Shown here one piece after another: positions 17,618-26,914 of a stretch of 64,000 bases of DNA. Under the pieces are notes generated by a model. That model ran no database searches. It saw nothing but the letters and a program-made list of their open reading frames with translations, and was not told where the DNA came from. Each line of letters begins with the position of its first letter. The first letter of the stretch is position 1. This DNA comes from Erysipelotrichales bacterium (GTDB lineage: Bacteria > Bacillota_I > Bacilli_A > RFN20 > CAG-826): NCBI GenBank assembly GCA_022508535.1, contig JAFLUZ010000008.1, positions 1 through 64,000 of the forward strand. The letters are read 5' to 3'. The translations under genes and the position numbers were made by a program.

Positions 17618-17646
17618 ATAATATTACATTTGTATACATTTGTCAA
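17618..17646 (-). promoter_or_regulatory. Promoter of the regulator-SPFH operon with built-in direct repeats
   Basis: On the minus strand TTGACA (17641-17646) and TATTAT (17618-17623) are 17 bp apart. The 9-mer ACAAATGTA occurs twice in tandem with one base between (17625-17643), overlapping the -35 box and the spacer. This is where a ribbon-helix-helix dimer pair would block RNA polymerase. Confidence 0.65.
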
Positions 17647-17689
17647 CATCACATGGAAAAATTATAAGTATATAATTTTTATAACTATT

Positions 17690-18121
17690 TTATACTAAAT
17701 CAAAATTATTAAATGCTTCTGATCTTATATCAAATACATCATCAATCTTAATAGTTGTGCCATCTTGCATGATAATCGCCTTATTTGTACTATCAAAACG
17801 CTTAACTATTCCTTCGATTGTAATATATTTACCACCAGTTTTTCTCTTGTCTTTTTGAAAATATGTTAGTGCTATTTGTGGCTTAATTTTGCATTCACTT
17901 AAAAGTAATAATTTCTCATTTAAAATCGCCATTTGATTTTCTGAAAGTTCAATTTTATTTTCGGTTTTTCTTGCTGTCTCGTGAATTACATCTTCATATC
18001 CTACCAAAGCTGCAAAAGGCGAAAATTGGGCAGCACGATCATTTATAGACATATGCTTATGAGTTTTTGACTCATGATGAGGAAGGTCAATAATATCATT
18101 ATAATTTTTACTATTTATCAT
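17690..18121 (-). CDS. YolD-like protein
   Basis: A 143-residue protein with the YolD-like signature MSINDRAAQFSPFAALVGYED and a C-terminal segment with small beta strands (GKYITIEGIVKRFD). YolD-like proteins are small partners commonly encoded next to Y-family polymerases on Firmicutes chromosomes and mobile elements. Their exact role is not settled. Its ATG overlaps the polymerase TGA stop by 4 bp, so the two are translationally coupled. Confidence 0.85.
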   Translation of the reverse strand: MINSKNYNDIIDLPHHESKTHKHMSINDRAAQFSPFAALVGYEDVIHETARKTENKIELSENQMAILNEKLLLLSECKIKPQIALTYFQKDKRKTGGKYITIEGIVKRFDSTNKAIIMQDGTTIKIDDVFDIRSEAFNNFDLV

Positions 18122-19623
18122 GCTTTATGTCCTCCAATTTGCTTATTTCGATCAATCGTAGTTGCTCCTTCTTCTAAATCCATTCCTTTTATAACGGCGT
18201 TTTTCCCATATTTTCCTTTGATACTCAAAATAGTTTTTTGAAGTTTTTTCTCTTTATCTAGTTCTTTCTTTTCTTCTTCTTGTTTTTTCTTTAATGTCTC
18301 ATAGTCCATAAAGATATCTAGTTGCTCATATTTTTGTTCTTTGATTTGACTCTCTTTTTGAACATTACAAGCTACAACATAAATCCTTTTTACTAGTAAT
18401 TTAGGATTCATTATTTTCTTATATAAATCCATAACCGCTGATGTTATAAGTCTAGTAGATGATGTTGGTCTTTTTAAATGAATTATTCCATGAGCAGGTT
18501 TTGGAATAGTTCTTCCATAATAATCCTTTGTAATTGGATCTTTTATATACTGATTTATCTTTGGATTAGTAATGCATTCAATATCATATCCAATTGTTAA
18601 AACCATTTGATCAGTTACTAAATCTTTTTCAACTAAATCAAGCACGAGTGAATCTGTCATTTCTTTGACGACTAACCTTGCTTTTTCATAGGTATAGGCC
18701 TCTTGTAAAACTTGACCCGAACTCACACTATTATTTTCTGGTTTATACGCTTTAATGTCTTTAATTGTACAAGGCTCATAACCCCAAGCATGATCTATTA
18801 ATAATTCGGCATTTATTCCAAAAAGTTCATATAGTAAATCTTCATTTTTAAGAGATACTCTTGCAATATCTCCCATAGTAAACATGCCGTGTGCCTCAAG
18901 TTTATTCTTGTATCCTCTTCCAACTCTCCAAAAGTCTGTTAATGGAGTATGTGACCATAAGAGTTTACGATATGACATTTCATTGAGTTCTGCAATTCTT
19001 ACTCCGTCTTTATCTGCTTTTGTATGCTTTGCTCCAATATCCATAGCAACTTTCGCTAAATATAGGTTTGTTCCAATTCCTGCCGTTGCGGTAATACCAG
19101 TTTCTTTTAAAACATCTTGTATTATTTTTTTTGCAAGATCATGTGCAGATAATTTATATAGTTTTAAATAATTAGTAACATCCATAAATACTTCATCAAT
19201 GGAATAAACATGGATATCTTCTTTGGCGATGTATTTTAAATATATTTCATATATTCTTGCACTATATTTCATGTAATGTGCCATTCTTGGAGTGGCAGCA
19301 ATAAAATCTAGAGCCAGACTAGAATTATTTTTTAATTCAAAATCACTAAATGATGAACCTTCTAATACTTTATTAGGTGCCTTCATTTTTCTTTCATTAT
19401 TTATTTTTTTAACAATTTGAATTACTTCGAATAAACGAGGTCTTCCGGAAATCCCATATGCTTTTAAAGATGGAGAAACTGCAAGACAAATTGTTTTCTC
19501 TGTTCTACTTTTATCTGCCACGACTAAATTTGTAGTTAATGGATCTAAACCACGTTCAACACACTCAACTGAAGCATAAAAACTCTTAAGGTCGATGGCT
19601 ATATATTGATGTTCTTTTTTCAT
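18118..19623 (-). CDS. Y-family DNA polymerase, UvrX/ImpB type
   Basis: A 501-residue translesion DNA polymerase. The palm motifs are present: DLKSFYASVE near the N-terminus and YSIDEVFMD, which together supply the metal-binding acids. A helix-hairpin-helix and little-finger domain follow, and the C-terminus is a Lys/Glu-rich coiled segment. Length and the YolD partner identify the UvrX/DinP-like subgroup often found on phages and plasmids. I use the ATG at 19623 because AAAGGAG lies 8 nt before it and overlaps the earlier in-frame GTG. I see no LexA box upstream, so SOS control is not supported here. Confidence 0.9.
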   Translation of the reverse strand: MKKEHQYIAIDLKSFYASVECVERGLDPLTTNLVVADKSRTEKTICLAVSPSLKAYGISGRPRLFEVIQIVKKINNERKMKAPNKVLEGSSFSDFELKNNSSLALDFIAATPRMAHYMKYSARIYEIYLKYIAKEDIHVYSIDEVFMDVTNYLKLYKLSAHDLAKKIIQDVLKETGITATAGIGTNLYLAKVAMDIGAKHTKADKDGVRIAELNEMSYRKLLWSHTPLTDFWRVGRGYKNKLEAHGMFTMGDIARVSLKNEDLLYELFGINAELLIDHAWGYEPCTIKDIKAYKPENNSVSSGQVLQEAYTYEKARLVVKEMTDSLVLDLVEKDLVTDQMVLTIGYDIECITNPKINQYIKDPITKDYYGRTIPKPAHGIIHLKRPTSSTRLITSAVMDLYKKIMNPKLLVKRIYVVACNVQKESQIKEQKYEQLDIFMDYETLKKKQEEEKKELDKEKKLQKTILSIKGKYGKNAVIKGMDLEEGATTIDRNKQIGGHKA

Positions 19624-19718
19624 AATAGCCACTCCTTTCTTTATATTTATAGTTAGTATGTTGTAATTAATTTATCATTAAACTTTTCATATAAAATTTT
19701 ACCATAGTAACAAATAAA

Positions 19719-19753
19719 AAACACCTTTGAGATAAGATAAATCAAAAGTGTTT
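19719..19753 (-). terminator. Terminator of the small membrane protein and XRE operon
   Basis: Arms AAACACCTTTGA / TCAAAAGTGTTT (12 bp with one G-U pair on the minus strand) with an 11-nt loop, followed by U-rich sequence on the minus strand. Confidence 0.7.
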
Positions 19754-19761
19754 CTATGAAT

Positions 19762-19965
19762 TTATTTTTCATCTTTTCCATTTAAATATGTGGTTAATAT
19801 AAGCATTATAAGTCCACCTATAAACATAATAAGCCCAACTATTGGTAAAAGCGGGATTTCAGATGAACTTCTTGTATCAGCACTTATATAACTAGTCGCA
19901 AGAAATAAACCGCCTAAAACAGTTATAATGCAATATAATACAAATATACGATCTTTTTTGCTCAT
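19762..19965 (-). CDS. Small two-helix membrane protein
   Basis: A 67-residue protein with hydrophobic segments at about 8-26 and 38-58 and charged ends (MSKKDR and NGKDEK). It has an AAAGGAGAA site. It lies 42 bp after the XRE membrane regulator and before a shared terminator, so the two form a likely pair. No family recognised. Confidence 0.6.
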   Translation of the reverse strand: MSKKDRIFVLYCIITVLGGLFLATSYISADTRSSSEIPLLPIVGLIMFIGGLIMLILTTYLNGKDEK

Positions 19966-20007
19966 TCAATTATTCTCCTTTAATTAATAATTTAATTATT
20001 TTATTCA

Positions 20008-20634
20008 CTATACAAGTGAAATTGATATTACAATTAAAACTATGTTTGTGATTAACAAAAAAATAGCTGCAGACTCTAGCAAAAGCGATGATTTTTTATT
20101 CTTCATTCTAATTAAATATAAAACAAATAAAAATAAATCAACTACACAAAAAATTAATGTAATTATTCCCATGGAACTATGATTATTTAAAGTACCACTT
20201 ATGATACTATTATATTCATCAACTCTTACGCAATTTGCTAGTTCAAATGATGATAAATATTTATTGGTAAAATTGCATATTTCACCTAGAGTTGATGTAC
20301 ACGTATAGTTAGTTTTAGAAAATATTGGTAATCCGCATATAATCAAATAAATTGAGTTAATTATAATTCCAAATATTGAAATAATTTTAAAGACAAGATT
20401 TCTTTTATGTTCGTCTTTCGACACTAATTCTATTTGCGAATCTCCATCACTAAAGTAACTTAATTCTACATCAAAAAAAGATGCCAATTTTTGTATATTT
20501 TCATTAGTTGGCAATGCAACTCCACTTTCATATTTTGCAATAACAGAGCGAGAAACATAAATGCTATTAGCAAGTTCTTCTTGGGTAATACCTTTTTTCT
20601 TTCTCAGTTCTTTAAGTCTTTCAGAGAATTCCAT
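20008..20634 (-). CDS. XRE-family transcriptional regulator with membrane helices
   Basis: A 208-residue protein. Residues 5-60 are a helix-turn-helix of the XRE/Cro type (LRKKKGITQEELANSIYVSRSVIAKYESG). Three hydrophobic segments follow (about 80-102, 153-173 and 184-206), with a roughly 50-residue loop holding three Cys (about residues 108-135). It is thus a membrane-tethered DNA-binding protein. The Cys-containing loop is predicted to face outward and could respond to redox state or a ligand, which is inference. Its promoter region contains a perfect 22-bp palindrome that may be its own operator. Confidence 0.8.
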   Translation of the reverse strand: MEFSERLKELRKKKGITQEELANSIYVSRSVIAKYESGVALPTNENIQKLASFFDVELSYFSDGDSQIELVSKDEHKRNLVFKIISIFGIIINSIYLIICGLPIFSKTNYTCTSTLGEICNFTNKYLSSFELANCVRVDEYNSIISGTLNNHSSMGIITLIFCVVDLFLFVLYLIRMKNKKSSLLLESAAIFLLITNIVLIVISISLV

Positions 20635-20659
20635 AAAATACTTGTCTCCTTATGTTTTA

Positions 20660-20707
20660 ATTATAACAAAAGAAGTATACTTTTTAATGTTCTTTTAAAA
20701 GAACATT
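20660..20707 (-). promoter_or_regulatory. XRE gene promoter and palindromic operator
   Basis: On the minus strand an extended -10 (TGTTATAAT, with TATAAT at 20660-20665) lies just upstream of the gene. A perfect 22-bp palindrome built from AATGTTCTTTT and its complement occupies 20686-20707, overlapping the expected -35 region. This is the usual place for an autorepressor site. Confidence 0.6.
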
Positions 20708-20773
20708 TGTTATATAGTGGAAAACTCCAGTGTACTACCATTTTACACTATATCTTTATTAGTAATATCGTTG

Positions 20774-20798
20774 AAAAAAAGACTGAATTTCTTCAGCC
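20774..20798 (-). terminator. Terminator of the hrcA-grpE-dnaK-dnaJ operon
   Basis: Immediately after the dnaJ stop, stem GGCTGAA / TTCAGTC (one G-U pair) on the minus strand, followed by seven U. Confidence 0.8.
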
Positions 20799-20799
20799 T

Positions 20800-21927
20800 T
20801 TATTTCTTAAACATTTTTTTGAACTTATCAAATATTGATTCGTTTTTACCTTCAAGTTCTTTAAATTTTTCTAACAATGCTTTTTGTTCTTTAGAAATTG
20901 TTGTAGGTGTTACAACTTTTACATGGATATATTGATCACCGTATATTCCTGTTCTAACATTTTTAACACCTTTACCACGAACTTTTAGGATTTGTCCTGA
21001 TTGTGTGCCACTAGGAATCTTAACTTCTACTTCTCCATATACAGTTGGAACAGTAACAGTTGTACCAAGTGCAGCATCTACCATAGAAATTGGAATTTCA
21101 ATATGGATATTGTCGCCATCTCTTTCGAAATTGCTATGTTCTTTAATAGTAACTTCAATAATTAAGTCACCATTAGAGCCACCATTTAAACCACGTTCTC
21201 CTTTGTTTGGAACACGGATTTGTTGTCCTTCATTAATGCCAGCAGGAACTTTAACATCAACATTGGTATGAACATGTTTATAGCCTTTACCACCACATGA
21301 ATCACATTTGTTTTTAATAACTTTACCAGTTCCTCCACAATGAGGACATGCAGATTGTGTTTCGACAGTACCAAATAGTGTTTGTTGTCTAGAGCGAACA
21401 CTACCAGTACCGTTACAATGGCTACAAGTTTCAATATCATTAGGGGATTTTGCACCTGTTCCGTGACATTTATCACATTGTTCGTCAACATCTAGTGGAA
21501 TAGAAATAGTTGTGCCATTAATTGCGTCCATAAAGCTAATACGGATACGCATAAAGGCATCATTACCTCGTGTTGGTCCAGTTGGTCCTCGACGTGATCT
21601 TCTACCACCACCAAAGAATGAGCCAAATATATCGCCAAGATCTACATCTTGGAAACCACCACCAAATCCGCCAAAACCACCGAATCCGCCTTGTCCACCA
21701 TTTTGATCAAACGCAGCGTGACCAAACTGATCATAAGTAGAACGTTTATTATCATCATAAAGCACATCATAGGCTTCTTGAATTTCTTTGAACTTTTCTT
21801 CTGAACCTGTTTCTTTATTATCTGGGTGATATTGTTTTGCTAATTTTCGATAAGCACTTTTAATTTCATCTTTACTAGCAGATTTAGAAACACCAAGTAC
21901 TTCATAATAGTCTCTCTTACTCGGCAT
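20800..21927 (-). CDS. dnaJ: Chaperone protein DnaJ (Hsp40)
   Basis: A 375-residue type I J-protein that stimulates DnaK ATPase and delivers unfolded clients. The J domain (about 5-70) contains the HPD motif in YHPDNKE. A Gly/Phe-rich linker follows (about 75-110). The zinc domain has four CxxCxGxG-type repeats ([24 protein letters not shown] and CDSCGGKG), then come two substrate-binding beta domains. It is the last gene of the heat-shock operon, 53 bp behind dnaK with a stable hairpin between them. AAAGGAGGG precedes the ATG at 21927. Confidence 0.98.
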   Translation of the reverse strand: MPSKRDYYEVLGVSKSASKDEIKSAYRKLAKQYHPDNKETGSEEKFKEIQEAYDVLYDDNKRSTYDQFGHAAFDQNGGQGGFGGFGGFGGGFQDVDLGDIFGSFFGGGRRSRRGPTGPTRGNDAFMRIRISFMDAINGTTISIPLDVDEQCDKCHGTGAKSPNDIETCSHCNGTGSVRSRQQTLFGTVETQSACPHCGGTGKVIKNKCDSCGGKGYKHVHTNVDVKVPAGINEGQQIRVPNKGERGLNGGSNGDLIIEVTIKEHSNFERDGDNIHIEIPISMVDAALGTTVTVPTVYGEVEVKIPSGTQSGQILKVRGKGVKNVRTGIYGDQYIHVKVVTPTTISKEQKALLEKFKELEGKNESIFDKFKKMFKK

Positions 21928-21951
21928 TCATATCCCTCCTTTAACTCAAGA

Positions 21952-21972
21952 ATGGGGCATTATATGCCCCAT
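21952..21972 (-). other. Hairpin in the dnaK-dnaJ intergenic region
   Basis: Nine-bp perfect stem ATGGGGCAT / ATGCCCCAT with a 3-nt loop and no U-tract. It is more likely an RNA-processing or stability element, or a partial attenuator, than a terminator. It could lower dnaJ expression relative to dnaK. Confidence 0.5.
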
Positions 21973-21980
21973 ATTATTTT

Positions 21981-23813
<1,833 letters not shown>

Positions 23814-23821
23814 TTATTAAA

Positions 23822-24397
23822 TTAGTTCTCACTTGAACTATTGCTTTCTTCTTTTTTCTCTTCTTTAACTTCTTTTTTTCTTGCGACGATTACCATAGCA
23901 GGTTTAATAATACGATCTTTTAATTTATAACCTACTGATAATACTTTGATGACTGTATTTGGTTCTTCATCGCTTTCTTCTGAATCAATTGCATGCATAT
24001 AAGATGAGTCAAATTTTGCATGTAAGCTTGGTTCTAATTTAGTGATACCTTCATTTTCTAAGACGCTTAATATATTTTTATAAATATATTCAAATCCTAT
24101 TAGAAAGTTTTGCATCTTTTGATCATCAGGTTTTATTTGTAGAGCTACATGGAATGAATCTAATGCTGGCATTAAGTCTTCAACAAATCCTGCCGCGCGA
24201 TATTTAATCATATCGAGATGTTCTTTTTCATACATCTTTTTCTCATTTTGCAAGTTTGCATAAGCCATATAATATTTATTTTTCCATTCTTCAGCCTCTA
24301 ACTTAGCTTTTTTTAATTCTTCTTCGAGATGGTGAATTTTTCTATTTTCTCTTTTAGAAACTTTCTCTTCTTTTACTACTTCTTTATTTTCTTCCAT
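23822..24397 (-). CDS. grpE: Nucleotide exchange factor GrpE
   Basis: A 191-residue protein that drives ADP release from DnaK. The N-terminal half is a charged coiled coil (KIHHLEEELKKAKLEAEEWK). The C-terminal beta domain contains the family pattern KFDSSYMHAI followed by VLSVGYKLKDRIIKPAMVIVA. I start at the ATG at 24397, which has an AAAGGA site 6 nt upstream, rather than at an in-frame TTG seven codons earlier. The gene overlaps the end of hrcA by 14 bp. Confidence 0.96.
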   Translation of the reverse strand: MEENKEVVKEEKVSKRENRKIHHLEEELKKAKLEAEEWKNKYYMAYANLQNEKKMYEKEHLDMIKYRAAGFVEDLMPALDSFHVALQIKPDDQKMQNFLIGFEYIYKNILSVLENEGITKLEPSLHAKFDSSYMHAIDSEESDEEPNTVIKVLSVGYKLKDRIIKPAMVIVARKKEVKEEKKEESNSSSEN

Positions 24398-25403
24398 TTT
24401 TATTCCTTTCTCTCGCAAAATATTTTTCTAATTCTTGTGCGACATATTCTAATGCTCCAACAACTTTCTCGTAGTCCATTCTTTTTGGTCCAACAAGAGC
24501 AATTGTTCCATCATCTTGACCAGGCATTTTAATCTTTGAGGTAATGATAGAAACATCGTTATCATTGATAGAGATGCTTATATCTTCACTGCCATCAGTG
24601 ATCAACATTCTTCTCATCTCATCTGGTGAATCAAAGAGATTTAAGACTCTACGTAGTTTATCAGCATCACTTGCGATATCTTCTTGATTGAAAAGTTGTC
24701 CTTTTCCAAATAAAGATATACGATCACGAGCGAATTTTAAGAACGCTTCCATGAATACTTGATAAATCATATCATTATCAGATACATAGTTTTGAAGGAC
24801 TGGTCTAATCGCATCCATTTTATCGATTAACTGCGAGACCGCGGTTCCTTTTAAGCGATCATTAAGCACTTTTACGCAACTTTCAATATCTTTAATTTCG
24901 GTATCCTCATCAAAGACAAATGTTTTGTTTTCAACGTAACCTTTATCAGTAACGAATACCACTGTTGCAGTCTTCGTAGAGATTGGAATTAGTTGCACAG
25001 AAATAAGATGTTCATCTTTCGCATTAGGACCTAACATTACGGAAGCAAGATTAGTCATATGCGAGAGGATTTCACAAGATTGTGTAATTGCTTGTTCTAC
25101 TGTTAATGTTCTTTCCGACAAAAGATTTGCAATTTCATTTTTAATTCTCGTATCAACACTTTCATTTCTTAAGTGATCAATATAATAACGATAACCTTTT
25201 GAAGAAGGAACACGCCCACTTGAAGTATGGGTCTTTTCTAGATATCCTTCTTTTTCAAGTGCGAACATTTCATTTCGAATCGTGGCACTAGAGACATCAA
25301 GATGATATTCCTCAATAAGAGTGTGACTACCAACTGGCTGGGCATTCTTAATAAAGTATTCGACAATAAGTTTTAAGATATAGTCTCTTCTTGATAAACT
25401 CAT
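24384..25403 (-). CDS. hrcA: Heat-inducible transcription repressor HrcA
   Basis: A 339-residue repressor that binds CIRCE sites and needs GroEL to stay active. The N-terminal winged helix shows DVSSATIRNEMFALEKEGYLEKTHTSSGRVPSSKGYRYY, quoted here in outline only by its ends ATIRNEM and SGRVPSSKGY. A GAF-like and dimerisation region follow, ending in the ALVGPKRMDYEKV motif. It is the first gene of its own operon, directly downstream of two CIRCE operators, so it is autoregulated. Confidence 0.97.
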   Translation of the reverse strand: MSLSRRDYILKLIVEYFIKNAQPVGSHTLIEEYHLDVSSATIRNEMFALEKEGYLEKTHTSSGRVPSSKGYRYYIDHLRNESVDTRIKNEIANLLSERTLTVEQAITQSCEILSHMTNLASVMLGPNAKDEHLISVQLIPISTKTATVVFVTDKGYVENKTFVFDEDTEIKDIESCVKVLNDRLKGTAVSQLIDKMDAIRPVLQNYVSDNDMIYQVFMEAFLKFARDRISLFGKGQLFNQEDIASDADKLRRVLNLFDSPDEMRRMLITDGSEDISISINDNDVSIITSKIKMPGQDDGTIALVGPKRMDYEKVVGALEYVAQELEKYFARERNKNGRK

Positions 25404-25416
25404 AGTTTCACCTCGT

Positions 25417-25443
25417 TTAGCACTCTATATTTCTTTGTGCTAA
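25417..25443 (-). promoter_or_regulatory. CIRCE operator 1 (proximal)
   Basis: Half sites TTAGCACTC and TTGTGCTAA with a 9-nt spacer, 16 of 18 positions matching the CIRCE consensus TTAGCACTC-N9-GAGTGCTAA. It lies at the transcription start region, between the -10 box and the hrcA ribosome binding site. Confidence 0.92.
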
Positions 25444-25447
25444 TTCT

Positions 25448-25475
25448 ATTATATGCCGTAATTTAGCACTGTCAA
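25448..25475 (-). promoter_or_regulatory. Promoter of the hrcA operon
   Basis: Consensus TTGACA (25470-25475) and TATAAT (25448-25453) on the minus strand, 16 bp apart. The -35 box lies inside CIRCE 2 and the start point lies in CIRCE 1, so HrcA on either operator would block polymerase. Confidence 0.88.
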
Positions 25476-25489
25476 CAAAAAAGTGCTAA
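25463..25489 (-). promoter_or_regulatory. CIRCE operator 2 (distal)
   Basis: Half sites TTAGCACTG and AAGTGCTAA with a 9-nt spacer, 16 of 18 positions matching the CIRCE consensus. It overlaps the -35 box and is 46 bp from CIRCE 1 centre to centre. Confidence 0.92.
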
Positions 25490-25543
25490 AAATTGTAAAA
25501 ATTTGGAAATAATCTATTTTATAGATTCTTTAATGCATAAAAA

Positions 25544-25570
25544 AACCCATAACTTATTAGATTATGGGTT
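25544..25570 (-). terminator. Terminator of hemW
   Basis: Arms AACCCATAA / TTATGGGTT with a 9-nt loop, followed on the minus strand by seven U. It isolates hemW from the hrcA promoter. Confidence 0.8.
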
Positions 25571-25584
25571 AAAGTATTAATTTT

Positions 25585-26688
25585 TTATATTTCCATAAAC
25601 ATTTTTACTAATACACTATCAAGTAACATCATACCAAGATAGGTGGCTTTAATTCGAGTTTTAGTCTCTTTTAATAATTTGTTAGCGATGGTATTATCTA
25701 AAGAATTTTTAAAAACTTCTCTAATATCTTTTTTAAATCTTTTCTTAAATTCTAATTTACTAAATCCTTCTTCTTTTCTTAAATTAAGCATAACGAATTC
25801 TTCAATTTGTTCAGTTTGCGATAATTCTTCTTTATATACATAATAGTTACCTTTTAAATACTCTTTAATATTAGATGTATTCTGGTATCTAACACCATTT
25901 TCGTATCCATGTGCGCCTAAGCCAACTCCTATATATTCATTCGCATTCCAATAATTTAAATTATGTTTCGAGTACTTTTTGTCTTTAGCAAAGTTAGACA
26001 CTTCGTAACGCTTAAACTTCTTCTTTTTTAACTCTTTATAAAGAAGATCATAATACGCTCGTGATGCCTCATCGCTAATCTCTTTTATTCCATCTTTATA
26101 AAAAGCTGTACCTTTTGAAACTGTCAAAGAATACGATGAAATATGCGTAATATTAAGTGACGTTACTATTTCAATGTCTTTTTTTAATATTTCAAGGGTT
26201 TGAGAAGGTAGACCATATATTAAATCAACATTTATATTATTTATTCCAGCTTCATTAAACTTATTTATCCAATAAATAACTTGTCTTTTATTATGATATC
26301 TATTAATTATTTTTAGTAATTCATCATTAAAAGTTTGAACACCAATTGATACACGATTAATGCCATATTCTTTCATAAGCATTAATTTTTTCTTATTCAT
26401 TGGTTCAGGATTAATTTCAATTGTAAATTCTGTTGAACTTAATTTATGTTTACTCAATGCACTAAGTAGTAATTCTAAAAGATATGGAGAAAGGCTACTC
26501 GGTGTACCTCCACCAATATAAATAGTTTTAAATTTTACTTTTCCTAAGTTATCAATTTGCTTTACTAGCTCTTTAATATATTTTGAAACAAATGGACGTA
26601 AATAAAACATCTTTGTGAAATCACAATACCCACAAAGATGTTGACAAAATGGTATATGAATATAAAGACTATTTATCTTCCTCTTCAT
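25585..26688 (-). CDS. hemW: Radical SAM heme chaperone HemW
   Basis: A radical-SAM protein of about 367 residues with the cluster motif CQHLCGYCDF after YIHIPF, then the TIYIGGGTPSSL motif and the HemN-type C-terminal domain (YEVSNFAK and GLGAHGY). HemW proteins bind and transfer heme. They are often misannotated as coproporphyrinogen III oxidase. The start is taken at the ATG at 26688, just before KRKINSLYIHIPF, overlapping the upstream gene by 20 bp. Earlier in-frame starts are TTG codons without a good site. Its place beside hrcA and lepA is conserved in Firmicutes. Confidence 0.88.
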   Translation of the reverse strand: MKRKINSLYIHIPFCQHLCGYCDFTKMFYLRPFVSKYIKELVKQIDNLGKVKFKTIYIGGGTPSSLSPYLLELLLSALSKHKLSSTEFTIEINPEPMNKKKLMLMKEYGINRVSIGVQTFNDELLKIINRYHNKRQVIYWINKFNEAGINNINVDLIYGLPSQTLEILKKDIEIVTSLNITHISSYSLTVSKGTAFYKDGIKEISDEASRAYYDLLYKELKKKKFKRYEVSNFAKDKKYSKHNLNYWNANEYIGVGLGAHGYENGVRYQNTSNIKEYLKGNYYVYKEELSQTEQIEEFVMLNLRKEEGFSKLEFKKRFKKDIREVFKNSLDNTIANKLLKETKTRIKATYLGMMLLDSVLVKMFMEI

Positions 26689-26905
26689 TTTTAACTTCTG
26701 ATGTTTTTTCTTCTTCAATAGGGACAAGAATACGATCTAAAGATTCTTTAGCGGCTTCTTCTTCCGTTTCTGGTTTTTTAACATCATCGCGTAAAGCTGG
26801 TAATTTTCTTAATAAGAAAACCACTAATGCGATAGCACCAAAAATAACTACAAGAAGAAGAATAATAATAAATGGATTATCTAATCCTGATGCAAAATTT
26901 AACAT
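26669..26905 (-). CDS. Small single-pass membrane protein upstream of hemW
   Basis: A 78-residue protein with one hydrophobic helix at about 11-33 (PFIIILLLVVIFGAIALVVF) followed by a very acidic cytoplasmic tail rich in Glu and Lys. No family recognised. It lies 9 bp after the Fic-like gene and overlaps hemW, so all three are one transcription unit. Confidence 0.6.
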   Translation of the reverse strand: MLNFASGLDNPFIIILLLVVIFGAIALVVFLLRKLPALRDDVKKPETEEEAAKESLDRILVPIEEEKTSEVKNEEEDK

Positions 26906-26914
26906 ATTAAATAC

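Noticed and set aside
19624-19720. LexA/SOS box upstream of the Y-family polymerase
   Set aside because: No CGAAC-N4-GTTCG-like sequence in the upstream region.
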